A DNA stretch of 64,000 bases from Hyphomicrobiales bacterium (GTDB lineage Bacteria; Pseudomonadota; Alphaproteobacteria; Rhizobiales; Xanthobacteraceae): the NCBI GenBank assembly GCA_017305535.1, contig JAFKKN010000002.1, positions 186,001 through 250,000 of the forward strand. Reading direction: 5' to 3'. The notes below the pieces were generated by a model that did not search any database, had not been told where the DNA came from, and worked only from the letters and a program-made list of their open reading frames with translations. A program made the translations under genes and the position numbers. How positions within the stretch are numbered: position 1 is the stretch's first letter; each line of letters opens with the position of its first letter. This document shows, one piece after another, positions 50,941 through 59,315 of this stretch.

Positions 50941-51274
50941 GGTTATTCCTCCCTCTCTGTGTTTTTTCTCGTAACTTTTGGCGCGCGAAGGCGAAGCAGT
51001 ATTCCTCGCGCCCTGTATTACTTCAATCTTGAAACTTTTGACCTTCGCCCCGGATCGCAGCAAGGCCGTCTTGCCGACGTTGGACCGCCGCATCCCTCCA
51101 TGCGAGCCCATCATCGATCTATATGCAGCATAATTCGCACTCTCCGCGAAATGCAAGAATTATAATTCAGGTTAGCCCCCATCGCCATTTCCCCGACCTG
51201 GCGGTCGCGCTACTAGTTTCGCCCTGGAACTACGCTGCACCGCAACGCGGCGTCGCTGACGAGAGCATATCCTC
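50941..51274. promoter_or_regulatory. Upstream region of the ABC-transporter operon with two AT-rich motifs
   Basis: This 334-bp interval before the binding-protein gene has no gene. It holds ATGCAGCATAATTC at 51123-51136, and ATGCAAGAATTATAATTCAG at 51151-51170, which includes the palindrome GAATTATAATTC. Similar sequences lie before boxC and in the ligase/boxR gap. The epimerase start is at 51275, so two diverging promoters share the interval. Confidence 0.6.
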
Positions 51275-52009
51275 ATGAGTCATCGTATCTTTCTTGCCGG
51301 CGCGACGGGCGCCATCGGACAACGGCTGATCCCGTTGCTTCGCGCGGCCGGTCATCATGTCGCAGGGGCCACACGGTTCAAAGCCAAGATGCCGACGTTG
51401 GGTGCGCTGGGTGCCGAGCCCGTGGTGGTGAATGTCTTCGATGCCGACGCGCTGAAACTCGCCGTACTGGCCGCGCGGCCGGATATCGTCATCCATCAGT
51501 TGACCGATCTTCCGCCCGGCCTCGACCCGGCGAAAATGGCCAACGCCATCGGCCGCAATGCCCGCGTCCGCGAGGATGGCACGCGTAACCTGATCGATGC
51601 CTCGGTTGCCGCCGGGGCACAACGATTGATCGCGCAAAGTATCGGCTGGATGTATGCGCCGGGGCCGCAACCGCATCGCGAGGATGACCCACTCGATGAT
51701 GCCGCCGACGGACCTCGCGGCATCACCCTGGCTGGCGTCGTGTCGCTGGAGACGCAGACGCTGCGATCATCACTGCTCGAAGGCATCGTGTTGCGTTACG
51801 GACAGTTGTACGGCCCGGGCACCGGCAGCGAGGGCCCGCGCGGCGCCGCGCCGCTGCACGTCGATGCCGCGGCTCACGCCGCATTGCTGGCGATCGATCG
51901 CGGCACGCCGGGAGTTTACAACATCGCCGAGCCGAACGACCTGATCGCCACCGACAAGGCGCGGCGCGACCTTGGTTTCGATGCCGGCTTCCGCCTGCCG
52001 AACAGCTAA
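51275..52009 (+). CDS. NAD-dependent epimerase/dehydratase family (atypical SDR) protein
   Basis: The 244-residue protein begins with an NAD(P) loop IFLAGATGAIGQRLIPLLRA (GxTGxxG, residues ~7-15). It has DIVIHQLTDLPPGL, RLIAQSIGWMYAPGPQP and VLRYGQLYGPGTGSEGP, typical of extended or atypical SDR epimerases. It lacks a clear YxxxK in a usual position, so it may bind or reduce an unknown substrate. It is divergent from the transporter operon and precedes the synthase gene on the opposite strand. Confidence 0.8.
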   Translation: MSHRIFLAGATGAIGQRLIPLLRAAGHHVAGATRFKAKMPTLGALGAEPVVVNVFDADALKLAVLAARPDIVIHQLTDLPPGLDPAKMANAIGRNARVREDGTRNLIDASVAAGAQRLIAQSIGWMYAPGPQPHREDDPLDDAADGPRGITLAGVVSLETQTLRSSLLEGIVLRYGQLYGPGTGSEGPRGAAPLHVDAAAHAALLAIDRGTPGVYNIAEPNDLIATDKARRDLGFDAGFRLPNS

Positions 52010-52025
52010 GGCTGTAGCCGCGCCG

Positions 52026-53891
52026 TCATGTCGCGCAGGCAATCCAACGCGTTGACACTTCGTCTTCCAACGCAGCAACGTCGGCGGCGCGACGCGCCAG
52101 CACCGCGCGCTGGTTGATGTAACCCTTGTCGGTGATCTCGCCGTAATCGACCGATGGCGGCTCGGCCACCAGCAACGCGCGCGTGGCGTGCCCCGACGAG
52201 CCGCCGCTTTTCGCCTTCAGCTTGACCAATCCTTGCGCAATGCCGGCACGCACGTTCTCACTGCGCAGCACATCGTCGAGCGCAGCATTCTCCGGCAATC
52301 CGGCCAGCGCGCGACAAGCGACAACGTTCGGAAACACCAGAAACCGTACATGATCGCCGCCGTGACCGGTGACGACGATATCCTGCGCCAATGGCGCCAG
52401 CGCGGCGATGCCCGCCACCCGCAACGTCCCGACACTGACCCACGTGCCCGATGTCAGTTTGAAATCCTCGGCGACACGGCCGTCGAAGAACAGCCCGAGT
52501 TCAGGCCGTTCCGGATCGGCGAACTTCACCGCGTCGCCGATGCAGTAAAAGCCATCGGCGTCAAATGCGGCAGCGGTCTGCTCCGGCGCTTTCCAGTAGC
52601 CCGGCGTCACGTTGGGGCCGCGTACGCGCACCTCAAGCTTGTCACCCGACGGCACCAGCTTCAGATCGGTGCCCGGAATCGGCACGCCGATATTGCCGGA
52701 GCGCTGCGCCTGAAAATGACAGTCGGTGGCGAGCGGCGCGGTCTCGGTCGAACCCCATGCGGACACCATCGGCAGCCGTCGCCCGACAGTCGCCTGTGAC
52801 ATCTCCTCCAGAGCTTCCCACAGGTTCTGCGGCAACGCCGCGCCGGCAAAGAAAATGATCTTCACGCCGTTGAAGAAGCGCCGGCGCAACTCGACATCCT
52901 CGCGCAACGCCGCGATCAGCATGTCGAAGCCGCGCGGTACGTTGAAATAGACGGTCGGCACCACATCGCCCAGGTTCGCCAGCGAGGTCGCGAACAGGCC
53001 GGGCGCGGGCTTGCCGGCATCGATGTAGAGCGTGCCGCCATTGCGTAGCACCATGTTGAAGTTGTGGTTGGCGCCGAAGGTATGGCTCCATGGCAGCCAG
53101 TCGAGAATGATCAGTTCGTGTCGTGTATCGTCGAGAAACGGCCACACCTGCGCCTTCGCGGCCTGACTCGTGGTCAGCATCCGATGCGTGTTGATCACGG
53201 CTTTCGGAATGCCGGTCGAGCCCGAGGTAAACAGAAATTTCGCAACAGTGTCCGGCCCGATTGCCGCGAAGGCCTGCGCGACATCTGCACTTTCAGGTGT
53301 CTCCAAGATGTCGCGGAAGGCGATCGCCTCACCTTCCGGACCATCTTCACCACTGACGATCTGGGCGCCGTGCGCGGGCGAAATCGCCGCAAGCGCCGCC
53401 GCGAATGGCTTGAGGCTTGAAACGTAGATCGCGCCGGGATCGAGCAACGCGATCATGCTCTTGAGCTTGTCAAAGTCCTTGGCGACCAGCGAATAGGCCG
53501 GCGACACCGCCGCCGCCGGCACGCCGACATGCATCGCGCCGAGCGCGAACAGCGCGTGATCGATGCTGTTGTCGGACAGAATCACCAGCGGACGCGCGGC
53601 GCTCATCTTGCGCGCGAGCACCCACGCGCCGATCCTACGAACCCGGCGCAGCGCCTCGGCATAGGTCACCGTCATCCATGGTTGATCAACGCCCCGCCGC
53701 TCGGCAAGGAAGATGCGGTCCGGCGCACGCGCCGCCCATTGCTCCAGCCAATCGCCAATGCAGCGCACGGACGATTGCAGCGGAACGGTGGATCGCACCC
53801 AGATGGAGCCGTCGGCGTGGCGCTCCGCGACGATCTGCGGCATCGCGAACAAGGGTGCGCTGTCCTCATGAAGCGCGGCGGCGGGTGTCAT
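52026..53891 (-). CDS. Feruloyl-CoA synthase-like AMP-forming ligase
   Basis: The 621-residue enzyme is longer than most acyl-CoA synthetases and matches feruloyl-CoA synthases of bacteria. It has FLFTSGSTGIPKAVINTHRML (A3), DWLPWSHTFGANHNFNMVLRNGG (characteristic of Fcs), SAWGSTETAPLATDCHFQAQRSGNIGVP (A5 region) and FFDGRVAEDFKLTSGTWVSVG (A8). The C-terminal end retains ITDKGYINQRAVL. Fcs activates ferulate or other hydroxycinnamates with CoA. A partner enoyl-CoA hydratase (ech) or vdh is not in the window. GGAGG precedes the ATG. Confidence 0.82.
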   Translation of the reverse strand: MTPAAALHEDSAPLFAMPQIVAERHADGSIWVRSTVPLQSSVRCIGDWLEQWAARAPDRIFLAERRGVDQPWMTVTYAEALRRVRRIGAWVLARKMSAARPLVILSDNSIDHALFALGAMHVGVPAAAVSPAYSLVAKDFDKLKSMIALLDPGAIYVSSLKPFAAALAAISPAHGAQIVSGEDGPEGEAIAFRDILETPESADVAQAFAAIGPDTVAKFLFTSGSTGIPKAVINTHRMLTTSQAAKAQVWPFLDDTRHELIILDWLPWSHTFGANHNFNMVLRNGGTLYIDAGKPAPGLFATSLANLGDVVPTVYFNVPRGFDMLIAALREDVELRRRFFNGVKIIFFAGAALPQNLWEALEEMSQATVGRRLPMVSAWGSTETAPLATDCHFQAQRSGNIGVPIPGTDLKLVPSGDKLEVRVRGPNVTPGYWKAPEQTAAAFDADGFYCIGDAVKFADPERPELGLFFDGRVAEDFKLTSGTWVSVGTLRVAGIAALAPLAQDIVVTGHGGDHVRFLVFPNVVACRALAGLPENAALDDVLRSENVRAGIAQGLVKLKAKSGGSSGHATRALLVAEPPSVDYGEITDKGYINQRAVLARRAADVAALEDEVSTRWIACAT

Positions 53892-54149
53892 GGCGATCCT
53901 CCTGGCGGCATTTTTTTGGTTATGATTTTGCTCTACGCGGAAAGCCGGCGCATCCGCAAGGCTATCGCCGCCTCCGGATCGGCGTCGCCGTGGGCCGGAA
54001 AGCGGCGCGGCATGAACCTGACGGCGTTTCCACCGACATATGGCCTGCGACCCTCAGGCCGCGACAAGCTCCCATTTTTCGGACTATCATAGCCGCGGGC
54101 AGCCGCGCGCGGCGCATCAACCCGACCTGACCAGCGACGGAACGAAATC

Positions 54150-55895
54150 ATGGCCGACCAGGACGATGTCCTCCACCTGATCGACGATACCGAGCCCGCC
54201 ACCTCCTCGACCACTTCGCGCAAATGGAAAATCGCCGTCATCGACGACGATCCGGCCGTCCATGAAGGCACCCGCTTCGCGCTCAGCGACTATTCCCTGA
54301 ACGGTCAGGGCCTGGAGATTCTTTCGGCGCATTCCGCCGCCGAAGGGCGCGAACTGATGCGTCAGCATTCCGATATCGCCGCCGTGCTGCTCGACGTGAT
54401 CATGGAGACGGATTCCGCCGGTCTCGACCTGGTCGAATTCATCCGCAACGAAATCAGGAACGAAACCGTTCGCATCGTGCTGCGCACCGGGCAACCCGGC
54501 CAGGCTCCCGAGCGTCGTGTCATCGTCGATTACGACATCAACGACTACAAGGCGAAGACCGAGCTGACCGCAGACAAATTGTTCACGTCGCTGACCGCGG
54601 CGCTGCGCAGCTATCAGCAGCTCGAGCGGATGGTGCAGACCCGACGCGGCCTCGAGATTATCATCGACGCAGCCTCGACGCTGTATGATTTCAAATCGAT
54701 GCAACGCCTCGCCGAAGGCGTGCTGACGCAGATCTCATCGCTGCTCAACGTCGATTGCGCCGGCATTCTCGTGCTGCGCGACGGCGGCGAGATCAGCGAC
54801 GATTTCGCGGTGCTCGCCGGATCCGGTTGCTACAGCCGCTTCATCGGCCATGCCGGACCGAAATCGCTCGACACCGACCTGCGGCAAATGGTCGAGGAAG
54901 CGTTCCGCCGCCGCGCGCACGAGTTCGCGGATCAGCGTACTGTGCTCTACATCCGCACCGGCAGCGGACGCGAGGTCGTGGTGCTGTTGCAGGCCGAGCG
55001 GCCGCTGTCCGAGACCGATCGCGCGCTGGTGGAAATTTTCGGCAGCCGGCTGTCGATCGCGTTCGACAACGTCATCCTCTATCAGCAACTGCACGAGGCC
55101 AACACGCAACTGGAGGACCGGGTGGCGCAACGCACGCGCGCGCTGATGCTGGCCAATCGCCGGTTGTCGGCACAGTGGCTCCGGCTTCAGCGCGCCAACG
55201 GCTTCAAGAACGAGATTCTCGGCACCGTCGCGCACGACCTGAAGAATCCGCTCGGCGTGATCCTCGGCCGCACCGAGATGCTGACCGAACTGATCGGCGC
55301 GGAGGCTTCGCGCGAGAGCCTTAGCGCCCAGGTCACCCATATCCGCGATGCGACACGTCGCCTCACCTCGATGGTCGATCATCTGATCTCCGATGCGATG
55401 GCGGACGCGTTCGACATCACCATCCGGCGTGAGCCGGTCGATATCTCGGCGCTGGTCACCGAGGTCGCGGAAGCGAACCGACTGTCCGCCGCCAACAAGC
55501 AGCAGGTGATCGAAGTGTCTGCGCCGCCGGATCAACAGACCATGTGCGACGCCGACCGGATGCGCGAAGCGATCGACAATCTCATCAGCAACGCCATCAA
55601 GTACAGCCCGATCGGCGGCAATATCGCGCTCGTGGTCGCTTACGATCCAACTCAGGTGATCATCCGCGTCACCGATCAGGGCGCGGGGCTCTCACCTGAA
55701 GACCTCGGCCGGCTGTTCGGCCGTTTCCAGCGCCTCTCCGCCAAGCCGACAGCGGGCGAAAGCTCCACCGGGCTCGGGCTCTCGATTGTTAAGCGCATTG
55801 TCGATATGCATGGCGGCACCATTACCGCCGATAGCCCAGGCCCCGGACAGGGCGCTATTTTTACGATCAAACTCCCGGTGACAACCGCAGCGTGA
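54150..55895 (+). CDS. Cytoplasmic REC-DUF3369-histidine kinase
   Basis: The 581-residue protein has an N-terminal receiver domain (residues ~27-155) with acidic cluster IDDDPAVHEG and phospho-acceptor Asp82 in AVLLDVIMETDSAG. A DUF3369-like domain (~165-315) follows with RGLEIIIDAASTLYDFKS and FGSRLSIAFDNVILYQQL. Then come a coiled coil and a kinase core with His362 in GTVAHDLKNPLGV, N-box DNLISNAIKYSPIG, and G-boxes DQGAGLSPEDLGRLFGRF and STGLGLSIVKRI. No transmembrane segment is present. The gene stop is 1 bp before the response regulator start. Confidence 0.9.
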   Translation: MADQDDVLHLIDDTEPATSSTTSRKWKIAVIDDDPAVHEGTRFALSDYSLNGQGLEILSAHSAAEGRELMRQHSDIAAVLLDVIMETDSAGLDLVEFIRNEIRNETVRIVLRTGQPGQAPERRVIVDYDINDYKAKTELTADKLFTSLTAALRSYQQLERMVQTRRGLEIIIDAASTLYDFKSMQRLAEGVLTQISSLLNVDCAGILVLRDGGEISDDFAVLAGSGCYSRFIGHAGPKSLDTDLRQMVEEAFRRRAHEFADQRTVLYIRTGSGREVVVLLQAERPLSETDRALVEIFGSRLSIAFDNVILYQQLHEANTQLEDRVAQRTRALMLANRRLSAQWLRLQRANGFKNEILGTVAHDLKNPLGVILGRTEMLTELIGAEASRESLSAQVTHIRDATRRLTSMVDHLISDAMADAFDITIRREPVDISALVTEVAEANRLSAANKQQVIEVSAPPDQQTMCDADRMREAIDNLISNAIKYSPIGGNIALVVAYDPTQVIIRVTDQGAGLSPEDLGRLFGRFQRLSAKPTAGESSTGLGLSIVKRIVDMHGGTITADSPGPGQGAIFTIKLPVTTAA

Positions 55896-55896
55896 C

Positions 55897-56640
55897 ATGA
55901 GCCAGAGCCAACATATCATTATCGTCGACGACGAAGCCCCGGCCCGCGAAATGGTCGGCGACTATCTGCGCATGCACGGCTTCACCGTGACGCTTTGCGA
56001 CGGCGGCAAAAGCCTGCGCGAGGCCATCGCCGCCGGCCAGCCCGATCTTGTCGTGCTCGACCTCAACATGCCCGAAGAAGACGGCCTGTCGATCATCCGC
56101 GATCTCAAGGCCCGGACCAACGTGCCGGTGATCATGCTGACCGCCACCGCCAGTCCGATCGACCGCGTCGTCGGATTGGAACTCGGCGCCGACGATTATG
56201 TCGCCAAGCCCTGCGAATTGCGCGAACTGATGGCGCGCATCCGCTCCGTGTTGCGACGCACCATTTCCGGGAAGGCCGCGGCGGAAACCACGCCTGCCGC
56301 TGCCGCCAAACCCAGAACCGACCATCTGGTACGGTTCGGAACAAGGTGGCTCGACCTCGAAGCTCAGGCCTTGCGCGATGACGAAGGCAATGAGCATCCG
56401 CTGACGGCCTCCGAATTCGGCCTGCTGAAGGTATTTGCCGCCAATCCCAAGCGCGTGCTGTCGCGCGAACGGCTGCTTGAACTGGCCAATGCCCGCGATG
56501 CCGAGGCATTCGACCGTGCCGTCGACCTGCGGATCATGCGAATCCGCCGCAAGATCGAGCCGGACCCCACAAAACCATCAGTGATCCGCACCATTCGCGG
56601 CGGCGGCTATCTTTTCAGCCCTGTCGGCGACAAATCCTGA
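55897..56640 (+). CDS. OmpR-family response regulator
   Basis: The 247-residue regulator has a receiver domain (IIVDDEAPAREMV, phospho-acceptor Asp55 in VVLDLNMPEEDG, Thr in IMLTATAS, Lys in ADDYVAKPCEL). An Ala-rich linker follows, then an OmpR-type winged helix (HPLTASEFGLLKVFAANPKRV, LANARDAEAFDRAVDLRIMRIRRKIE, IRTIRGGGYLF). It starts 1 bp after the kinase gene, so the two are a cognate pair in one operon. Target genes are unknown. Confidence 0.92.
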   Translation: MSQSQHIIIVDDEAPAREMVGDYLRMHGFTVTLCDGGKSLREAIAAGQPDLVVLDLNMPEEDGLSIIRDLKARTNVPVIMLTATASPIDRVVGLELGADDYVAKPCELRELMARIRSVLRRTISGKAAAETTPAAAAKPRTDHLVRFGTRWLDLEAQALRDDEGNEHPLTASEFGLLKVFAANPKRVLSRERLLELANARDAEAFDRAVDLRIMRIRRKIEPDPTKPSVIRTIRGGGYLFSPVGDKS

Positions 56641-56703
56641 CCAATCGTCACTTTATTGCGATGCAATACGGCGAATCCGCCCGAATATTTCGTCCGAGGC
56701 GGA

Positions 56704-56734
56704 CGCGACGAAACAATTCTTTCCGCGACGAAAC
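56704..56734. promoter_or_regulatory. Direct repeat before the ECF sigma gene
   Basis: CGCGACGAAAC occurs at 56704-56714 and again at 56724-56734, a perfect 11-bp direct repeat with a period of 20 bp (about two DNA turns). It lies 91-121 bp before the ECF sigma gene and after the response regulator, so it could be the binding site of the adjacent regulator. Confidence 0.45.
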
Positions 56735-56824
56735 CGTTTTTGCCTTGGTAAGACGATCTCCTGAAACAACCGCCGGTTAGAAAAACTCCCACAAAACGCC
56801 GCACAAGCGACGAGGGAGCCGGTC

Positions 56825-57436
56825 ATGCAGAACATCATCGCCATCAACGCAGCCGCCCAGCAAGGCATCCTTGCTGCCCAGGCGACTTCCGACGAGATGT
56901 TGCTCGAGAGCATCGCGGAAGGCAGCAAGCCCGCGATGCACATCCTCTACGCCCGTCATCGGGTTCGGGTGTATCGCTTCATCCTGCGCATGGTCCGCGA
57001 CACCACTACCGCTGAAGACCTCGTCAGCCAGGTGTTCCTCGACGTCTGGCGGACCGCCGGCCAGTTCGAGGGCCGCGCGCAGGTGTCCACGTGGCTGCTC
57101 TCAATCGCCCGTTTCAAGGCGTTGACCGCGCTGCGCCAGCGCTCGCACGAAGACCTCGATCAGGACGGCGTGCTGGAAATCGCCGACCATGCCGACACGC
57201 CGGAAGCGGCGCTGGAGCGAAGCAAGACCAGCGAGATCCTGCGCGCCTGCATCGCCAAGCTGTCGCCGGCGCATCGTGAGATCATCGATCTGGTCTATTA
57301 CCACGAGAAGTCGGTGGAAGAGGCCGGCAAGCTCATCGGGATTCCGCAAAGCACAGTGAAAACCCGCATGTTCTATGCCCGTAAGCAGCTTGCCGAACTG
57401 CTCAAGAGTTCCGGCGTCGACACGCTGGCCGCCTGA
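56825..57436 (+). CDS. ECF-type RNA polymerase sigma factor
   Basis: The 203-residue protein has sigma region 2 (MHILYARHRVRVYRFILRMV, AEDLVSQVFLDVWRTAGQFEG, VSTWLLSIARFKALTALRQR) and region 4 (LSPAHREIIDLVYYHEKSVEEAGKLIGIPQSTVKTRMFYARKQL), separated by a short linker with EDLDQDGVLEIADHADT. These are ECF (group 4) features. No anti-sigma gene is recognised next to it. A small secreted protein follows. It does not resemble the EcfG/NepR/PhyR locus, as neither partner is present. Confidence 0.9.
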   Translation: MQNIIAINAAAQQGILAAQATSDEMLLESIAEGSKPAMHILYARHRVRVYRFILRMVRDTTTAEDLVSQVFLDVWRTAGQFEGRAQVSTWLLSIARFKALTALRQRSHEDLDQDGVLEIADHADTPEAALERSKTSEILRACIAKLSPAHREIIDLVYYHEKSVEEAGKLIGIPQSTVKTRMFYARKQLAELLKSSGVDTLAA

Positions 57437-57473
57437 TCGTCCGTACGCCGCGATCCACCGCCGGAGCATGATC

Positions 57474-57677
57474 ATGCCGACCATTTCGTTCCGCTTCTTC
57501 ATCGTTCCGCTTGGCGCGGTGTGCACGCTGGTCGGGCTCGGCTTACAGGACGCGCCGGCGCGCGCCGACCGCGATGCCTCGGCATTGTCAGTCCGTCAGC
57601 AGGTGATCGACTGCACACAGCAACATCCTGCCGATGTCTGCGTTCTTTCCGGCGAGCGCGACCTCAGCTCCCGCTAG
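57474..57677 (+). CDS. Small exported protein after the ECF sigma gene
   Basis: The 67-residue product has a signal-like N-terminus (PTISFRFFIVPLGAVCTLVGLG, cleavage probably after ARA). The mature part is short and contains two cysteines (DCTQQHPADVC). The start at 57474 is 37 bp after the sigma stop (an ATG two codons upstream at 57468 is also possible). No family was recognised. It could be a target or partner of the sigma system, but that is inference. Confidence 0.5.
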   Translation: MPTISFRFFIVPLGAVCTLVGLGLQDAPARADRDASALSVRQQVIDCTQQHPADVCVLSGERDLSSR

Positions 57678-57908
57678 TTCCACTATCCACCTCCAGGATG
57701 TCGTCGACCCGGCCGGAATGCCCCTCCGCCGGGTCAAATTGTATGGAATGTGCGACACGGCGAACTTTGCGCGGGCACAACGTCGTCGCGCTTGCGCGTT
57801 CTACGGTGCAGGAATGGCAGCACGCGTGGCACAGCCGGCGGCATCGCCGCTTTCCATGTCGGCCGCATGTGCTAGCTTCGTATCGTTGCTTCGCCGGAGA
57901 CCCGCCTC

Positions 57909-59315
57909 ATGTTCGATGGCCTTGACGCAATCGTTCTCGCGCGCGCGCAGTTTGCCTTCACGATGTCGTTTCATATCGTGTTCCCGGCATTCTCGATCGG
58001 ACTTGCCAGCTATCTCGCGGTGCTCGAAGCGCTCTGGCTCTGGACCGGCCGCGAGGTCTTCCTCAACCTGTTCAATTACTGGCTGAAAATCTTCGCCATC
58101 GCTTTCGGCATGGGCGTCGTGTCCGGCGTGGTGATGTCATATCAGTTCGGCACCAACTGGGCGACATTCTCCGACAAGACCGGACCGGTGATCGGCCCGC
58201 TGATGGCCTATGAGGTGCTGACCGCGTTTTTCCTCGAAGCCGGCTTTCTCGGTGTCATGCTGTTTGGCCTCAAGAAGGTCGGCCCACGATTGCACTTCCT
58301 CGCCACCCTGATGGTCGCGATCGGCACGCTGATTTCGGCGTTCTGGATTCTCTCGGCCAACTCGTGGATGCAGACACCGGCCGGCTACGCCGTCAATGCC
58401 GCCGGGCAGTTCATTGCCGCCGACTGGTGGAAGGTGATCTTCAATCCGTCATTCCCTTATCGCCTGGTCCACATGGTGCTGGCAGCCTATCTCACCACCG
58501 CGTTCGTGGTCGGCGGCGTCGGCGCGTTCCATCTGCTGCGCGATCCGAAACGGGAAGGCGCGCGCGTGATGTTCTCAATGGCGATGTGGATGGCCACCAT
58601 CGTGGCGCCGATCCAGATTTTCGCCGGCGACCAGCACGGCCTCAACACACTCGCACATCAACCGGCCAAGGTGATGGCGATGGAAGGCCACTACCAGAGC
58701 CACCCGGACGGCGCGCCGTTGCTGCTGTTCGGATTGCCGGACCAGAAGAACGCCAGAGTCGATTACGCGATCGAGATTCCGAAGCTGTCGTCGCTGATCC
58801 TCAAGCATTCGCTCGATGCGCCATTGGCTGGTCTCGATACCGTGCCGCGTGAAAACTGGCCGCCGGTGCCGGTGATCTTTTGGTCGTTCCGTATCATGGT
58901 CGGCCTCGGCTTCCTGATGATGGGCCTCGGCTTGCTCAGTCTGTGGCTGCGCTGGCGCGGCCGGATCTACGACTACCGGCCGCTGCATTATTTCGCGATG
59001 GCGATGGGACCATCCGGATTCATCGCGGTGCTGGCCGGCTGGTTCACCACCGAGGTGGGGCGGCAGCCGTTCACGGTCTATGGCCTGTTGCGCACCGTCG
59101 ATTCAGCGTCGCCGCTCGCAACTCCGGCGGTGGCCTCGTCACTCATCGCGTTCGTGGTCGTCTATTTTCTGCTGTTCACCGCCGGCATCGTCTACATCCT
59201 GCGCCTGATGGCGCAACCGCCGCACAGCGGTGAGGAAGGCCCGCGCGGCGACGCACCGTCGCACGCTACCGGAATCACGCCCGCCTCAGGCGCGGCGAAC
59301 TACGCACAACGGTGA
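57909..59315 (+). CDS. cydA: Cytochrome bd oxidase subunit I, cyanide-insensitive (CioA) type
   Basis: Subunit I of the terminal quinol oxidase holds the heme ligands. The 468-residue membrane protein opens with LARAQFAFTMSFHIVFPAFSIG (His-bearing helix). It has VVMSYQFGTNWATFSDKTGPVIGPLMAYEVLTAFFLEAGFLG, the short Q-loop region with GDQHGLNTLAHQPAKVMAMEGHYQ, and GWFTTEVGRQPFTVYGLLRT. The short Q-loop is typical of CIO-type oxidases. It overlaps cydB by 4 bp. The 231-bp gap upstream shows no clear Fnr-type site. Confidence 0.94.
   Translation: MFDGLDAIVLARAQFAFTMSFHIVFPAFSIGLASYLAVLEALWLWTGREVFLNLFNYWLKIFAIAFGMGVVSGVVMSYQFGTNWATFSDKTGPVIGPLMAYEVLTAFFLEAGFLGVMLFGLKKVGPRLHFLATLMVAIGTLISAFWILSANSWMQTPAGYAVNAAGQFIAADWWKVIFNPSFPYRLVHMVLAAYLTTAFVVGGVGAFHLLRDPKREGARVMFSMAMWMATIVAPIQIFAGDQHGLNTLAHQPAKVMAMEGHYQSHPDGAPLLLFGLPDQKNARVDYAIEIPKLSSLILKHSLDAPLAGLDTVPRENWPPVPVIFWSFRIMVGLGFLMMGLGLLSLWLRWRGRIYDYRPLHYFAMAMGPSGFIAVLAGWFTTEVGRQPFTVYGLLRTVDSASPLATPAVASSLIAFVVVYFLLFTAGIVYILRLMAQPPHSGEEGPRGDAPSHATGITPASGAANYAQR

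Noticed and set aside
56825-57436. EcfG-type general stress sigma factor
   Set aside because: EcfG loci carry nepR and phyR next to the sigma gene. Neither is here, so the gene was called only an ECF sigma factor.
57678-57908. A gene in the gap before cydA
   Set aside because: Open frames exist in this GC-rich stretch but none shows a start with ribosome-binding site and a family pattern. I see no gene in it.
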